Below the pieces are notes generated by a model, which was given only the letters and a program-made list of their open reading frames with translations, ran no database searches and had not been told where the DNA came from. Position numbers and translations under genes: made by a program. Source: DATMER01 sp035556715 (lineage in GTDB: Bacteria > Acidobacteriota > Thermoanaerobaculia > Multivoradales > UBA5704). Taken from it: 64,000 nt of DNA. Shown here piece after piece: positions 27,201-35,190 of the stretch (position 1 is its first letter; every line of letters starts with the position of its first letter). Where the stretch lies: NCBI GenBank assembly GCA_035556715.1, contig DATMER010000069.1, forward strand, positions 1-64,000, written 5' to 3'.

Positions 27201-28000
27201 ACCTGGTCCTGGCGGTGGTCCAGGGGATCCACAACGCCCTGGCCCTGGCCGATCTTGCAAACCGCAGGGCCAGCGAGCACATTCGGCAACGGATCGCGCA
27301 GGAGACGGACGAATTCGTACAACTCCTAACCAGCACTGTATTCCACGATGCCCCCCAAGTGGTTGAGGGATTGCGCTTGCGTCTTAGTCAATTAGAGGAA
27401 ATCTACAGCAGTGACGCTATGCATCTAATGGCGCCGCAGGCCTCCGTCAAGTGGGCCGAAATCCGCTCCACCCTTGAACGCCTGAAAAGACTAAGCACAA
27501 CCTTGCCCAGAGATACTCAGCCTAACCGAATCGACCTCACGGATATAGTTCGCCGGACCTTCGAACGCTCTGCTTTAGTCGCACTCTCCTACTTCGAGGA
27601 ACTTTGTCGAGTAGAGATTGAGGCGCCAAGCGTGCCTTTGTACATCTATGAATCCTCTGACTGGCTTATGCACATTCTGGAAAACTTAGCCACTAACTCT
27701 TTCCGTGAGATGAGCCGAAGTGGGACTCCAGAACCAAGGCTCGTGGTGAGGGTCTTCACCAGTGTTGACGGCAAATTAGGAATTGTGCAGGTCGACGACA
27801 ATGGTCCAGGATTAAAACCGGATATTACAGACAAAATCGGCATGGAAAGAATCCAAAACGCAGATCGACCAGAACAGCTCGGCATCTTTCACCAAGTTGC
27901 CCGAAACCATGTGCAAAGACGGGGAGGTGAACTCGTTCCGGGAGACAGCCTTCTGGGTGGCTGCTTGTTTGAACTACGCTATCCACTCTTTACGGGCTAG
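24248..28000 (+). CDS. multi-GAF sensor histidine kinase
   Basis: About 1,250 residues from a TTG start (24248) with AGGAG upstream; the exact start is uncertain. Six GAF-like domains follow one another (about 10-150, 170-320, 355-500, 525-665, 690-840, 870-1010), then a possible dimerisation helix with His1033 in 'VFHDAP' and a HATPase_c domain with N-box H1142-N1146-N1150 ('HILENLATN') and 'DNGPGL'. No membrane segment is present, so it senses cytoplasmic ligands. Base composition drops sharply from about 27310 to the end of the gene, so the kinase part has a different origin from the GAF part. It heads a locus with receiver and kinase genes. Confidence 0.9.
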   Translation: MPRTRASERRVFSWVLKAARELAGSRVDHVWIYSRPDTGLDPDLRSFSIPQAPSGNDQGLPGRVSRTGVPIVCQDVHRHESFSASYLPVFPETTAQWCFPLLIQDFAAREELRPVLCLEAGAAIDPSLRPAIDVISRLGGLKISALRGMRKLDRVQTLKDDLEIWRLKQQIQELSGIRPEGTIRKLFDSLVEVLGCVGMALWQYDEAEDNFCHPFYSSRTPLIHRTYPPPGPWGPIGRVVGSGQPRFCPLVSEAPDLVVSRFMTEQKILATAYIPGCIVEEPVEGKQDSARKVKGILFVNFDEEHWFSPLEKRVLRYAADAAVEILRLRSEARRHRLAERFDLDFVSAYPGGSPILGPAAKAVIAAFSVHLGRPHGVLYVRDRPGSLFIRFETTSELGDSFRGRYLESNPFPRLLSESRTPRVMSGRELAEVVDAPAVLHQGHILALPLQHSGTLLGFCLLASEAPSAAMKPDDEVQLTLCQDALETLINLDRQTRSQRRYISLLGQFLRIYEYAATEISPVPLLTAFLDVLLEGSTADACYIFLRGEIGDSSDPAVARGDHHSSGALRIPLSFEQILEDGGPRFKEDPDPAETAAGDPDVRAQAILPLRFHSKLFGVLSVEYRVIHKFTAEDSWFFQVLAYQLGQSLQYFQGNLSLLEKVNSLAASGARIAQLGSPEFKEDVPVTDESRRLVIQAKNLSRADFVDLYVRHGDLFVLEATEGGTGDQSRVGRDMWKPDLGIVSRVCREQRSLNLPDVQTETSRELGYVVNPAFPDAVSELVVPVVDDDEVVAIIDLNARRAGAFTQGDSYFVQAIAAQAVALRRAAELQQTRRRLDRERDLLVQINRIAQSAVEEGEMAVLRRILETMARYLEAHFISIHMLAQDGYSFDPARSLAIPEAPELLRGLTVDNSILGFSVKEARESGEAYRLIDDAGHPPAGWPASRRHGKGEPMGRLVVFLGQREDIVGVINIEHREHEALRRQVNLVLAVVQGIHNALALADLANRRASEHIRQRIAQETDEFVQLLTSTVFHDAPQVVEGLRLRLSQLEEIYSSDAMHLMAPQASVKWAEIRSTLERLKRLSTTLPRDTQPNRIDLTDIVRRTFERSALVALSYFEELCRVEIEAPSVPLYIYESSDWLMHILENLATNSFREMSRSGTPEPRLVVRVFTSVDGKLGIVQVDDNGPGLKPDITDKIGMERIQNADRPEQLGIFHQVARNHVQRRGGELVPGDSLLGGCLFELRYPLFTG

Positions 28001-28134
28001 GCGATTGGAGGTACCATGACAGCACGGAAGGTGTATAGTTCGTTTTCCGAGCGGCAACGGCCGCACGGTTGGCGCTCTCTCAAGGAGACGGTGCGGCGCG
28101 TCTATGGTTGCGTCATGAATGGGCGGAGCATTCC

Positions 28135-28554
28135 ATGAAGAATATCATCTTAGTTGGTGCCCCTAAAGCATGGGAGAGCTTCGTAAGGCCAGTCCTCGAA
28201 GAAAAAGGCCGGATCTTCAGCTTCGCTGAGGAGGAGGACTTCTTGGATTCCACTCTTGCAGAGAAGGTCTCGCGGGACGACCTGATGGTCCTTAGTCCAA
28301 CAGAGGACCAATTACCCTCTGCAGAACTGGCTCAACTATTCCGCCGGCTCGGGCCTATGCGGATCCTCGTTCTAGATGGGCGATTCGACTATGCGCGACT
28401 TGGCGATGCAATGCGCGGTTGCGCGATCGGCTATGAAGCTCGCCCTTGGAATCGGGAGACGGTACTACAGATCGTAGAAAAATATATGCGATCTGAACTG
28501 CCAGAATGGAGTGCTATCGATCGGAGATTTGGGTTATGGCAGGCCGCCGTCTAG
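28135..28554 (+). CDS. degenerate receiver-domain protein
   Basis: 139 residues from ATG 28135 (GGAG upstream; an extended start at 28069 is unlikely). It has the alternating beta/alpha pattern of a receiver ('NIILVGAP', 'DLMVLSPTED', 'MRILVLDG'), but the acidic pocket and phosphoacceptor Asp are not at their expected places ('LMVLSP') and the conserved 'KP' is 'RP'. It is thus probably a pseudo-receiver, acting as an adaptor or competitor for the kinase. The gene overlaps the next one by 19 nt and lies wholly in the low-GC segment. Confidence 0.65.
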   Translation: MKNIILVGAPKAWESFVRPVLEEKGRIFSFAEEEDFLDSTLAEKVSRDDLMVLSPTEDQLPSAELAQLFRRLGPMRILVLDGRFDYARLGDAMRGCAIGYEARPWNRETVLQIVEKYMRSELPEWSAIDRRFGLWQAAV

Positions 28555-30434
28555 CCCGGCTCCTGCTGGTTGACAACAACCCCCACTTCATCGATCCGGT
28601 TCGGGACCACCTAATTGATGCAGGATGGCGGGCAGACGTTGCTCGTACTCCAGAGGAAGCCCTTCACAAGGTCCGGCAAAACCGCTACCAGATTTGTGTC
28701 TTGGACAAACGCCTGCGGGACGATCATGATTCAAATGATCGGTCTGGAATAGACTTGATCCCAACTCTCTGGCGAGTCGATGGCCTGCTACATTTCGTTG
28801 TTCTGACTGGGTTTGAAGAGGTTCAAGAGGCTGTCGAGATTACACGCACAACTTTCCTAACTCGAGAGCGCTGGTGCGAAGCCTACATTCCTAAAGACAC
28901 AACTGAGGCCGTTCTCATTCGCGAACTTGACCGGGTTGAGAGCGATGCAATTAAGTTGAACCGGGATCTCGTTGCCGAGGATGCTTTTCTTGAGGAGGTG
29001 CTAGAACCTCTCCTGCGAGAGACCGATACGAGCCTACGTGCCGAGCGCTTACGACAACTCTCCGAGGATGCTCGGCTACTACTCCAGTGGATCTTCTACG
29101 ATCGCCCTCAGAACCTGCACTTCGCGCTACTGGATGCTCAAGGCCGATCTGGTGCTCGTATTCTACGGGCTACCGCCGCTAACAGCGCCGGCTGGATACT
29201 CAAGATTGCTACTCGCCTCGCAGTTGAAGAAGAGTGGAACAATTATACCACCGACGTACGTTCTGCGATCCACCAGCGACCTGATGTAGACGAAGGTAGA
29301 TGCCAAGTCGGCATCCACTTAGGAGTGATCGCCTATAGCCGTGTCGCTGGCATTGAGCCCACTGCACCTTTACATGACTTACGCTCATATTTAGCCGGCA
29401 AGATCGATGGAGAGGAGGGGGCCAAGACACTGCGATCAGTTGTGTCCATTGCTCGTGCTTGGTTTATGCGCGAACGTACGACAGCCGTGCGCGACCTCAC
29501 GGCCTACTACGCCGCGCATTTCCATCTGAACGCCGATGAGATCGCCCGCCGCTTCCATGGCCTTCACCTAGCCATCGAGGATGAGGAACTGGTGCGCGAT
29601 CCTGTTCTGCCAGCGGAACAGATCGGCAGAGCCGTCATGAACCCTCTGCCCTTCGTCGCCCGCGGGCGCTTTCTGGTGGAATCGGACTGGAACACCTGCC
29701 ACGGCGACCTCAACGCCTCCAACGTCCTGATGCCGGAAGGTATACCCTGGCTGATCGACTTCGCCTCGACCGGTCCGGGGCCGACGTGCCTGGACTGGGT
29801 AACCCTGGAAGCATCGCTGAAATTCGATCACTTCTGGGAAGCAACGCCCGAGGCCTGGTTCGACTTCGAGACCTCCCTGGCCCTCCAGGAGAAGCTCGAA
29901 GAGCCACTCCCTCTCCCGGAGAGGGTTGGACAGGACCTCCAGCGGCTGTTCGCGGCGGTCACGACGTTGCGCGCCGCGGTAGGGCAGCAGGCGCAGCCGC
30001 GGAGCGGAATGCTGGAGTATCTTGTCGGGCTGTTCTATGTGACCTTGCACCAGGTGCGTTTCTTCTGGCGCAAGAACAACAAGCAGAAGGGGTACCGGAT
30101 CCTCGCATCGGCGGGCCTGATCGCCGAGAGGCTGATGGGCATGGGAGCAAGCCGGAATGACATCGGGTTTGTCTATGCCTGGCGCGAATCCGGCCTTCCC
30201 GCGCTGGAGCTCTCGCGGATTGCTCCAGCACCGGGACCCGAGCCCGTCTCGACGGCTGCAGCCGCGGTAGCCCAGTTGGAAGCGCTCCGGATCGAGCACG
30301 AGACCCTGCTCCACAAGACGCTGAACGAGATGCTCGGGCGCAAGGCCCCGATACCCTCCAGCCAAGACCTGGCCGACCGCTTCGCGGAGCTCGACCGGCT
30401 GAAGCAGAGGATACGAGCGCTGCGCAGGACTTAG
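28536..30434 (+). CDS. receiver domain fused to an APH-like kinase (TCAD9-like)
   Basis: 632 residues from ATG 28536. Residues 1-125 are a canonical receiver: Asp13 in 'LLVDNNP', phosphoacceptor Asp57 in 'CVLDKRL', Thr91 and Lys110. After a helical linker comes an aminoglycoside-phosphotransferase-like kinase domain with 'CHGDLNASNVL' (Asp391, catalytic) and 'LIDFAS' (Asp408, metal). A C-terminal helical region ends in a coiled coil. This make-up resembles the ternary-complex-associated domain 9 proteins proposed for NTP-dependent conflict systems. The first 310 or so codons are low-GC and the rest GC-rich. Its end overlaps a convergent TIR gene by four nt. Confidence 0.8.
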   Translation: MAGRRLARLLLVDNNPHFIDPVRDHLIDAGWRADVARTPEEALHKVRQNRYQICVLDKRLRDDHDSNDRSGIDLIPTLWRVDGLLHFVVLTGFEEVQEAVEITRTTFLTRERWCEAYIPKDTTEAVLIRELDRVESDAIKLNRDLVAEDAFLEEVLEPLLRETDTSLRAERLRQLSEDARLLLQWIFYDRPQNLHFALLDAQGRSGARILRATAANSAGWILKIATRLAVEEEWNNYTTDVRSAIHQRPDVDEGRCQVGIHLGVIAYSRVAGIEPTAPLHDLRSYLAGKIDGEEGAKTLRSVVSIARAWFMRERTTAVRDLTAYYAAHFHLNADEIARRFHGLHLAIEDEELVRDPVLPAEQIGRAVMNPLPFVARGRFLVESDWNTCHGDLNASNVLMPEGIPWLIDFASTGPGPTCLDWVTLEASLKFDHFWEATPEAWFDFETSLALQEKLEEPLPLPERVGQDLQRLFAAVTTLRAAVGQQAQPRSGMLEYLVGLFYVTLHQVRFFWRKNNKQKGYRILASAGLIAERLMGMGASRNDIGFVYAWRESGLPALELSRIAPAPGPEPVSTAAAAVAQLEALRIEHETLLHKTLNEMLGRKAPIPSSQDLADRFAELDRLKQRIRALRRT

Positions 30435-30928
30435 CGGAGGTAACCGGGGCGGCTGAGCCCTGGGAACTGACGCGCCCGAAGCTGCTGCAGGGTTGCTTCG
30501 CCAGCAACAGATTCCGTCCCGGCGGCAGGACGGCAGGCTTCGATCAGCAACGCGAGCTCGGCGTCCGAATCCTGGCGGAGATCGATGTAGCGGAAGGAGG
30601 CCAGGGCCTCCGGCAGTTTGCAGTCCTCGAGCAGGACCGGGATGAAGCGGCGCTCCCGGTTGAGCGGGTCCCGGAACTGTCGCGCGCGTCGTTCGAAGCC
30701 GGTCCAATCCGAGCCGAGCGAGCTGGAGGACATCAGGAACACCAGGATCCGGGAGCGGTTGAGCCCCTCTTCGATCTTGAAGTAGATGTCGTCCCCGGGC
30801 TTGATCTCCCAGCCGTCGTACCAGACCTTCAAGCCGCTTGCGCGCAGCCGCTCGGCCACCCTGATGGCTCGGCCCTGGTCCTGCGAGCTGTAGCTCAGAA
30901 AGGCGTCATATTCGTAGGCCTCGCTCAT
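30431..30928 (-). CDS. TIR-domain protein (putative NAD-cleaving effector)
   Basis: 165 residues, mostly one TIR domain (about 5-130): 'YDAFLSYSSQD' (box 1), 'VWYDGWEIKPGDD' (box 2) and 'SDWTGFERR', in which Glu79 follows Trp75 as in NAD-hydrolysing TIRs. A short helical tail follows. Bacterial TIR proteins of this kind destroy or convert NAD as effectors in defence, or serve as adaptors; which applies here is unknown. It is convergent with the receiver/APH-kinase gene and directly downstream of the pheT-zapB operon, whose ATG-stop spacing of three nt would allow co-transcription. Confidence 0.88.
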   Translation of the reverse strand: MSEAYEYDAFLSYSSQDQGRAIRVAERLRASGLKVWYDGWEIKPGDDIYFKIEEGLNRSRILVFLMSSSSLGSDWTGFERRARQFRDPLNRERRFIPVLLEDCKLPEALASFRYIDLRQDSDAELALLIEACRPAAGTESVAGEATLQQLRARQFPGLSRPGYLR

Positions 30929-30931
30929 GGG

Positions 30932-31270
30932 CTACGCGACCAACCCCTCCAACTGCCGCGTCAACCGCTCCACCCGCCCGCGGATCTCCTCCCTCTCCCG
31001 GTCCCATCCGTCTCGAACCGTGCTGGTCTCTTCGGCACGGGCGAGCTTGAGCTCGAGGTCGGCGATCTGGTGGCGGAGGGAATCGTTCTCTTCTCTCACC
31101 TCGGACAGCTCGCCGGAGCCGTCGGCGGGATCGGAGGTGGTGGCGGCGAGCTTTGTCTCCAGCTCGTCGACGCGCTCCTGCAGGGTCTGGTTCTCGTCCC
31201 GCAGCTCGGTCAGGCGCTCGGTCGCCTCGCGGACCCGGGTCTCCAGCTCTTCCAGCCACTCGATGGCCAC
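30932..31270 (-). CDS. ZapB-like coiled-coil cell division protein
   Basis: 112 residues, almost entirely coiled coil ('LEELETRVREATERLTEL', then '...ELKLARAEE'). Genes of this type often lie between pheT and zapA and are annotated as ZapB-like partners of ZapA. It starts five nt after pheT and ends three nt before the TIR gene. The function rests on context and coiled-coil character only. ZapA itself is encoded 8 kb away. Confidence 0.65.
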   Translation of the reverse strand: MAIEWLEELETRVREATERLTELRDENQTLQERVDELETKLAATTSDPADGSGELSEVREENDSLRHQIADLELKLARAEETSTVRDGWDREREEIRGRVERLTRQLEGLVA

Positions 31271-31275
31271 GGCTT

Positions 31276-33336
31276 CTATCCTTTCCAGCCGAAACGCCGC
31301 TGCAACTCGGCGGTGAGGGCGAGCTGCCGCTCGTTGACCTCTTCCTGCGTCAGGGAACGCTCGGGCGAGTTGTAGAGGAAGTGGATCGTCGTGTTGGCCG
31401 CGCCTTCGGGAACTCCCGGACCCTGGTAGCGGACCGTCATCTCCCAGGAGACCAGGTCGGGCGGACGCAGCTCGGCGATGGTCCGGTCGATCTCGGCCCA
31501 GGGGGTGTCCACGGAATGGGTGAAGGTGAGGTCGGCGTCGATGGACGGGAAGCGGGAGGAAGCTTCGACCTGGAGGCTCACGTCCCCGCCTTCGAGCTCG
31601 GCCAGGGCGATCTCGGCCGCGAAGAGGGGATATCCCTCTTCCTGTGCGATCCGGCCGAGGTAGCCCACCGGCCGGCCGGAGCGGAGCAGCTCGGCGGCGC
31701 TCCCCTCCAGGAGACCGGGGAGGTTCGCGGGACGGAAGTCGAGGCGGACGCCCACGGCACCGGCCAGGCTCTCCACCACGCCCTTGAGGTCGAAGAAGTC
31801 GAGGTCGAGCTCCCGGTTCCAGGGATTGCCCACGTGCCCGCCGCAGACCAGGCCCAGGTGCTCGGGCTGGTCGGGGACGTCAGAGCCGGGGCTCTCGTAG
31901 AAGACCGTGGCGATCTCGAAGAGGCGGACCGCGGGCAGGCCGCGGCGCTGGTTGAAGCGCGCGGTCTCCACCATGTTGGGGACCAGGGAGCGCCTCATTA
32001 CGGTATAGCGGTCCGAGAGCGGGTTGGCGAGCCGGAGCGGCTTCGTATTTGACCCCGAGTTTGGTCTCAGGCTTGGGAAGGCCGTGTCCATCTCCTCGCT
32101 CTGGAAGGCGAAGTGGACCGTCTCGGCATAGCCTGAGGCCGCGAGATGGTCGCGCACCTTCTCGCGCAGGATCTGGCGCGGCGTCCTGGGTGCGTCCGAT
32201 CCGGGGAGGCCGGGCAGGGCCGCGGGGATGTTGTCGAAGCCGAAATGCCGCAGCACCTCCTCGAAGAGGTCCTGCTCGTAGACGGTGCCGTCCGGACGGG
32301 GCTGAAAGTCGAAGAGGCGCCAGGAGGGGACGGTGACATCCCAAACACCCCCTCCATTCTTCACCTCGAAACCCAAACCGGTGAGCCAGCGCTGGGCGTC
32401 CTCTTTCGGAATCGAAGCCCCGGCGAAGGCATCGAGCCTGCCGAGATCGAGCCGGCCTTGCAGGACTGGCGGGAAGTTCTTCCGGCGGCGGTCGATCGCT
32501 CCAGCCAGGACCGTACCGCCCGCAATCTGGGCGATCAGGGCGGCTGCCCGGCTCACAGCTTCCAGGCAGAGCTCCGGATCGGTGCCGCGCTCGAAGCGAT
32601 GGCTGGCGTCGGTGTGCATGCCGAGGCCTCGCGCCGTCGCCCGGACGTGCTTGCGGTTGAAGTGGGCGCCCTCGATCAGGATGTCGGTCGTGGCATCCGT
32701 GACCTCGCTGTCGGCTCCGCCCATGACACCGGCGAGACCCACGGCCCGTTCGGCGTCGGCGATCACCAGCATCCCGGGATCGAGCTTGCGCTCGGCGCCG
32801 TCGAGGGTGACCAGGGTCTCGCCCTCTCTCGCCCGGCGGACGAGGAGCCGGCTGCCGCCAAGCTTCGCCAGGTCGTAGGCGTGGAGCGGCTGGCCCATCT
32901 CCCAGAGGATGAAGTTGGTCACGTCGACCACGTTGTTGATGGGACGGAGGCCGATCGCCTCCAGGCGCTCCCGAAGCCAATCCGGGCTGGGGCCGATCCT
33001 GACGCCGCGGACCACCCGGGCCACGAAGCGCGGACACCCTTCCCAGTCCTCGATATCCACGGCGGCAGCGTCTTCGACCCGCTCCGCGCCTTCCTGGAGC
33101 CGGGCCTGCGGGCGATCGAGGGTCCGGCCGTAGATCACCGCCAGCTCCCGGGCAATGCCCAGGTGGTTCATGCAGTCCGGCCGGTTCGTGGTGACGTCGA
33201 TGTCGAAGAGGGTATCCCCCTCCCGCTCCTCGAGCCCTTCGACCGCCAGGCCGACGGCGGTGAGGCGCCGCTGGTCCTCCTGGGGATCGGCGGGAAGCTC
33301 AACGTAGTCCGAAAGCCACTTCCGGGAGAACAGCAT
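31276..33336 (-). CDS. pheT: phenylalanine-tRNA ligase beta subunit, short form
   Basis: 686 residues. B1 begins 'MLFSRKWLSDYVEL', but the roughly 110-residue OB-fold tRNA-binding domain (B2) that normally follows is absent: the sequence passes straight to 'FDIDVTTNRPDC'. The remaining domains are present: the B3/B4 editing part ('INNVVDVTNFILWEMGQP'), B5 ('DLFEEVLRHFGFDNIP'), the catalytic-like core and the C-terminal anticodon-binding fold ('FPSIDADLTF'). Such compact PheT forms occur in Acidobacteriota. It overlaps the pheS stop by one nt (TGATG) and is followed by zapB. Confidence 0.95.
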   Translation of the reverse strand: MLFSRKWLSDYVELPADPQEDQRRLTAVGLAVEGLEEREGDTLFDIDVTTNRPDCMNHLGIARELAVIYGRTLDRPQARLQEGAERVEDAAAVDIEDWEGCPRFVARVVRGVRIGPSPDWLRERLEAIGLRPINNVVDVTNFILWEMGQPLHAYDLAKLGGSRLLVRRAREGETLVTLDGAERKLDPGMLVIADAERAVGLAGVMGGADSEVTDATTDILIEGAHFNRKHVRATARGLGMHTDASHRFERGTDPELCLEAVSRAAALIAQIAGGTVLAGAIDRRRKNFPPVLQGRLDLGRLDAFAGASIPKEDAQRWLTGLGFEVKNGGGVWDVTVPSWRLFDFQPRPDGTVYEQDLFEEVLRHFGFDNIPAALPGLPGSDAPRTPRQILREKVRDHLAASGYAETVHFAFQSEEMDTAFPSLRPNSGSNTKPLRLANPLSDRYTVMRRSLVPNMVETARFNQRRGLPAVRLFEIATVFYESPGSDVPDQPEHLGLVCGGHVGNPWNRELDLDFFDLKGVVESLAGAVGVRLDFRPANLPGLLEGSAAELLRSGRPVGYLGRIAQEEGYPLFAAEIALAELEGGDVSLQVEASSRFPSIDADLTFTHSVDTPWAEIDRTIAELRPPDLVSWEMTVRYQGPGVPEGAANTTIHFLYNSPERSLTQEEVNERQLALTAELQRRFGWKG

Positions 33337-34412
33337 CAGCCGCGCACCTGCCGCAGGAGCCGCTCGTCGTTGTCGAACAGCGTGCGGATGTTCGGGATGT
33401 TGTAGCGATTCATCGCCACGCGGTCGACTCCCATGCCGAAGGCGAAGCCGGAGTAGCGGTCCGGGTCGATGCCGCACTCGGCGAGCACCCGCGGATCGAC
33501 CATGCCGCAGCCGAGAAGCTCCATCCAGCCGGTGCCCGAGCAGGTGGCGCAGCCCGCGCCCTTGCAGATCTGGCAGGTGATGTCCACCTCGGCCGAGGGC
33601 TCGGTGAAGGGGAAGAAGCTCGGCCGCAGGCGGATCTCGGTGTCGGGCGAGAACAGGCGGCGGAGGAACGCCAGGAGCGTGCCCTTGAGGTGCCCGACCG
33701 TGAGCCCCTCGGCAACCGCGAGGCCCTCCACCTGGTGGAACATGGGCGAGTGCCGGAGGTCGTTGTCGTTGCGGAAGACGCGGCCCGGGCAGATCACGCG
33801 GATCGGCGGCTTGCGCGAGAGCATCGTCCGGATCTGGACCGGCGAGGTGTGGGTGCGCAGCAGGAGCCCGTTCTCCAGGAAGAAGGTGTCCTGCGTGTCC
33901 CGCGCGGGGTGGTCCTGCGGGAAGTTGAGCGCCTCGAAGTTGTGGTAGTCGGTCTCGGCCTCGGGGCCTTCGGCCACGCTGTAGCCAAGCTCGGAGAAGA
34001 TCTCGACCATCTCGCGGATGACGCGGGAGACGGGATGGATGCTGCCCAGGGCGGGGCGCCGGCCAGGGAGGGTGACGTCGACCGCGGCGCTGCGGCGGAT
34101 GGCTTCCTGCTCGCGGACGGTAAGCGCCTCGTCCATCTCGGACAGGCGGCGCTCGACCTGCTCCTTGAGGCGGTTGACCCCCTCGCCATAGGCGCGGCGC
34201 TGCGCCGGCTCGACGGACTTGATGCCGTCGAGCGCGGCGCGCACGATCCCCTGCTTGCGGCCGACCCAGCGGACGCGCAGGTCGTCCCACGCGGTGCGGT
34301 CGGAGACGCCGGCCGCCTCGCGCTCGAAGCGCCCGGTCAGCTCGTCGATTTGAGAGAGACCCGCTGCCGTGGTTCCCGCACCGTCCACGGTGCTACCAAC
34401 ACCGTCCGGCAT
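33336..34412 (-). CDS. pheS: phenylalanine-tRNA ligase alpha subunit
   Basis: 358 residues from ATG 34412. After an N-terminal coiled coil, the class II motifs are visible: 'HPVSRVIREMVEIFSELGY' (motif 1), 'VICPGRVFRNDNDLRHSPMFHQVEGL' region (motif 2) and 'GFAFGMGVDRVAM' (motif 3). A Cys cluster 'CQICKGAGCATCSGTGW' near residue 275 resembles a zinc knuckle seen in some PheS. It overlaps rplT and pheT by one nt each and is part of the thrS-to-zapB operon. It charges tRNA-Phe together with PheT. Confidence 0.96.
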   Translation of the reverse strand: MPDGVGSTVDGAGTTAAGLSQIDELTGRFEREAAGVSDRTAWDDLRVRWVGRKQGIVRAALDGIKSVEPAQRRAYGEGVNRLKEQVERRLSEMDEALTVREQEAIRRSAAVDVTLPGRRPALGSIHPVSRVIREMVEIFSELGYSVAEGPEAETDYHNFEALNFPQDHPARDTQDTFFLENGLLLRTHTSPVQIRTMLSRKPPIRVICPGRVFRNDNDLRHSPMFHQVEGLAVAEGLTVGHLKGTLLAFLRRLFSPDTEIRLRPSFFPFTEPSAEVDITCQICKGAGCATCSGTGWMELLGCGMVDPRVLAECGIDPDRYSGFAFGMGVDRVAMNRYNIPNIRTLFDNDERLLRQVRG

Positions 34413-34819
34413 CAGGCCTCCGCGGAGGCCGGGACCGGGGTACCGCGCTGCTCGGGAGACTGCTGGTTCAGCGCGTTCTTCGCCATCTCGGCGATGGCCG
34501 CAAACCCCGACTCGTCGCGCACGGCGATGTCGGCGAGCATCTTGCGGTCGAGGTTGGAGCCCGCGGCCTTGAGGCCGGCGATCAGGCGGCTGTAGTTGAG
34601 GCCGTGCAGTCGGGCGGCGGCGTTGATGCGGATGATCCACAGGCTGCGGATGTCGCGCTTCTTCTGCCGCCGGTCGCGGTAGGCATAGCCGAGCGACTTG
34701 TCGACGGCCTGCTTGGCCATGCGGTGGGCCTTGGACTTGGTGCCGTAGTAGCCCTTGGCAAGACCCAGGATCTTCTTGCGGCGCTGGACGCGCTTGTTTC
34801 CACGCTTGATACGTGCCAT
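34412..34819 (-). CDS. rplT: 50S ribosomal protein L20
   Basis: 135 residues; 'RIKRGNKRVQRRKKILGLAKGYYG' type opening and 'LWIIRINAAARLHGLNYS' are diagnostic of L20. The C-terminal extension ('QQSPEQRGTPVPASAEA') is about 15 residues longer than usual and its coding region meets the pheS start. L20 is needed early in 50S assembly and represses its own operon in many bacteria. A 142-nt spacer with GC-rich inverted repeats separates it from rpmI and could hold such a leader. Confidence 0.97.
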   Translation of the reverse strand: MARIKRGNKRVQRRKKILGLAKGYYGTKSKAHRMAKQAVDKSLGYAYRDRRQKKRDIRSLWIIRINAAARLHGLNYSRLIAGLKAAGSNLDRKMLADIAVRDESGFAAIAEMAKNALNQQSPEQRGTPVPASAEA

Positions 34820-34961
34820 TTCGAACCTCGTTTCGGCTCCCCGCGTTTTCGACGGGGGAACGGTAAAGACCCGCGCGGCTCTTGGAGCCGGGGGCCGCGA
34901 TCCCCGGCGGACAGGTTCTCCCGCCGGCGATCGGTTTCAGAGGATGGAGCCAGTCGGCTGC

Positions 34962-35156
34962 CTACGAGTTCAACATCTTCGTGAGGGTGCCGGCGAAGGC
35001 GGGCGAGACCTCGACGGACTTGCGCAGGTTGCGCTTCCGCTTCGTGGTCTTCTTGGTCAGGATGTGGCTGTGCATCGACTGATGCCGCATCACCTTACCA
35101 GTGCCCGTGATCTTGAATCGCTTCGCTGCACCCTTGTGCGTCTTCTGCTTGGGCAA
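34962..35156 (-). CDS. rpmI: 50S ribosomal protein L35
   Basis: 64 residues, normal length, starting 'MPKQKTHKGAAKRF' and with 'HSHILTKKTTKRKRNLRK', the L35 signature. Ribosome-binding AAGGAGAAC precedes the ATG. It lies between infC and rplT in the conserved IF3-L35-L20 order. Confidence 0.97.
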   Translation of the reverse strand: MPKQKTHKGAAKRFKITGTGKVMRHQSMHSHILTKKTTKRKRNLRKSVEVSPAFAGTLTKMLNS

Positions 35157-35190
35157 GGGTGTTCTCCTTTATTCGTACTGCTGCAACCCG

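Noticed and set aside
28069..28554. Longer start for the pseudo-receiver at 28069
   Set aside because: The extra 22 residues have no homologous look, while ATG 28135 has a ribosome-binding site and begins the first receiver strand.
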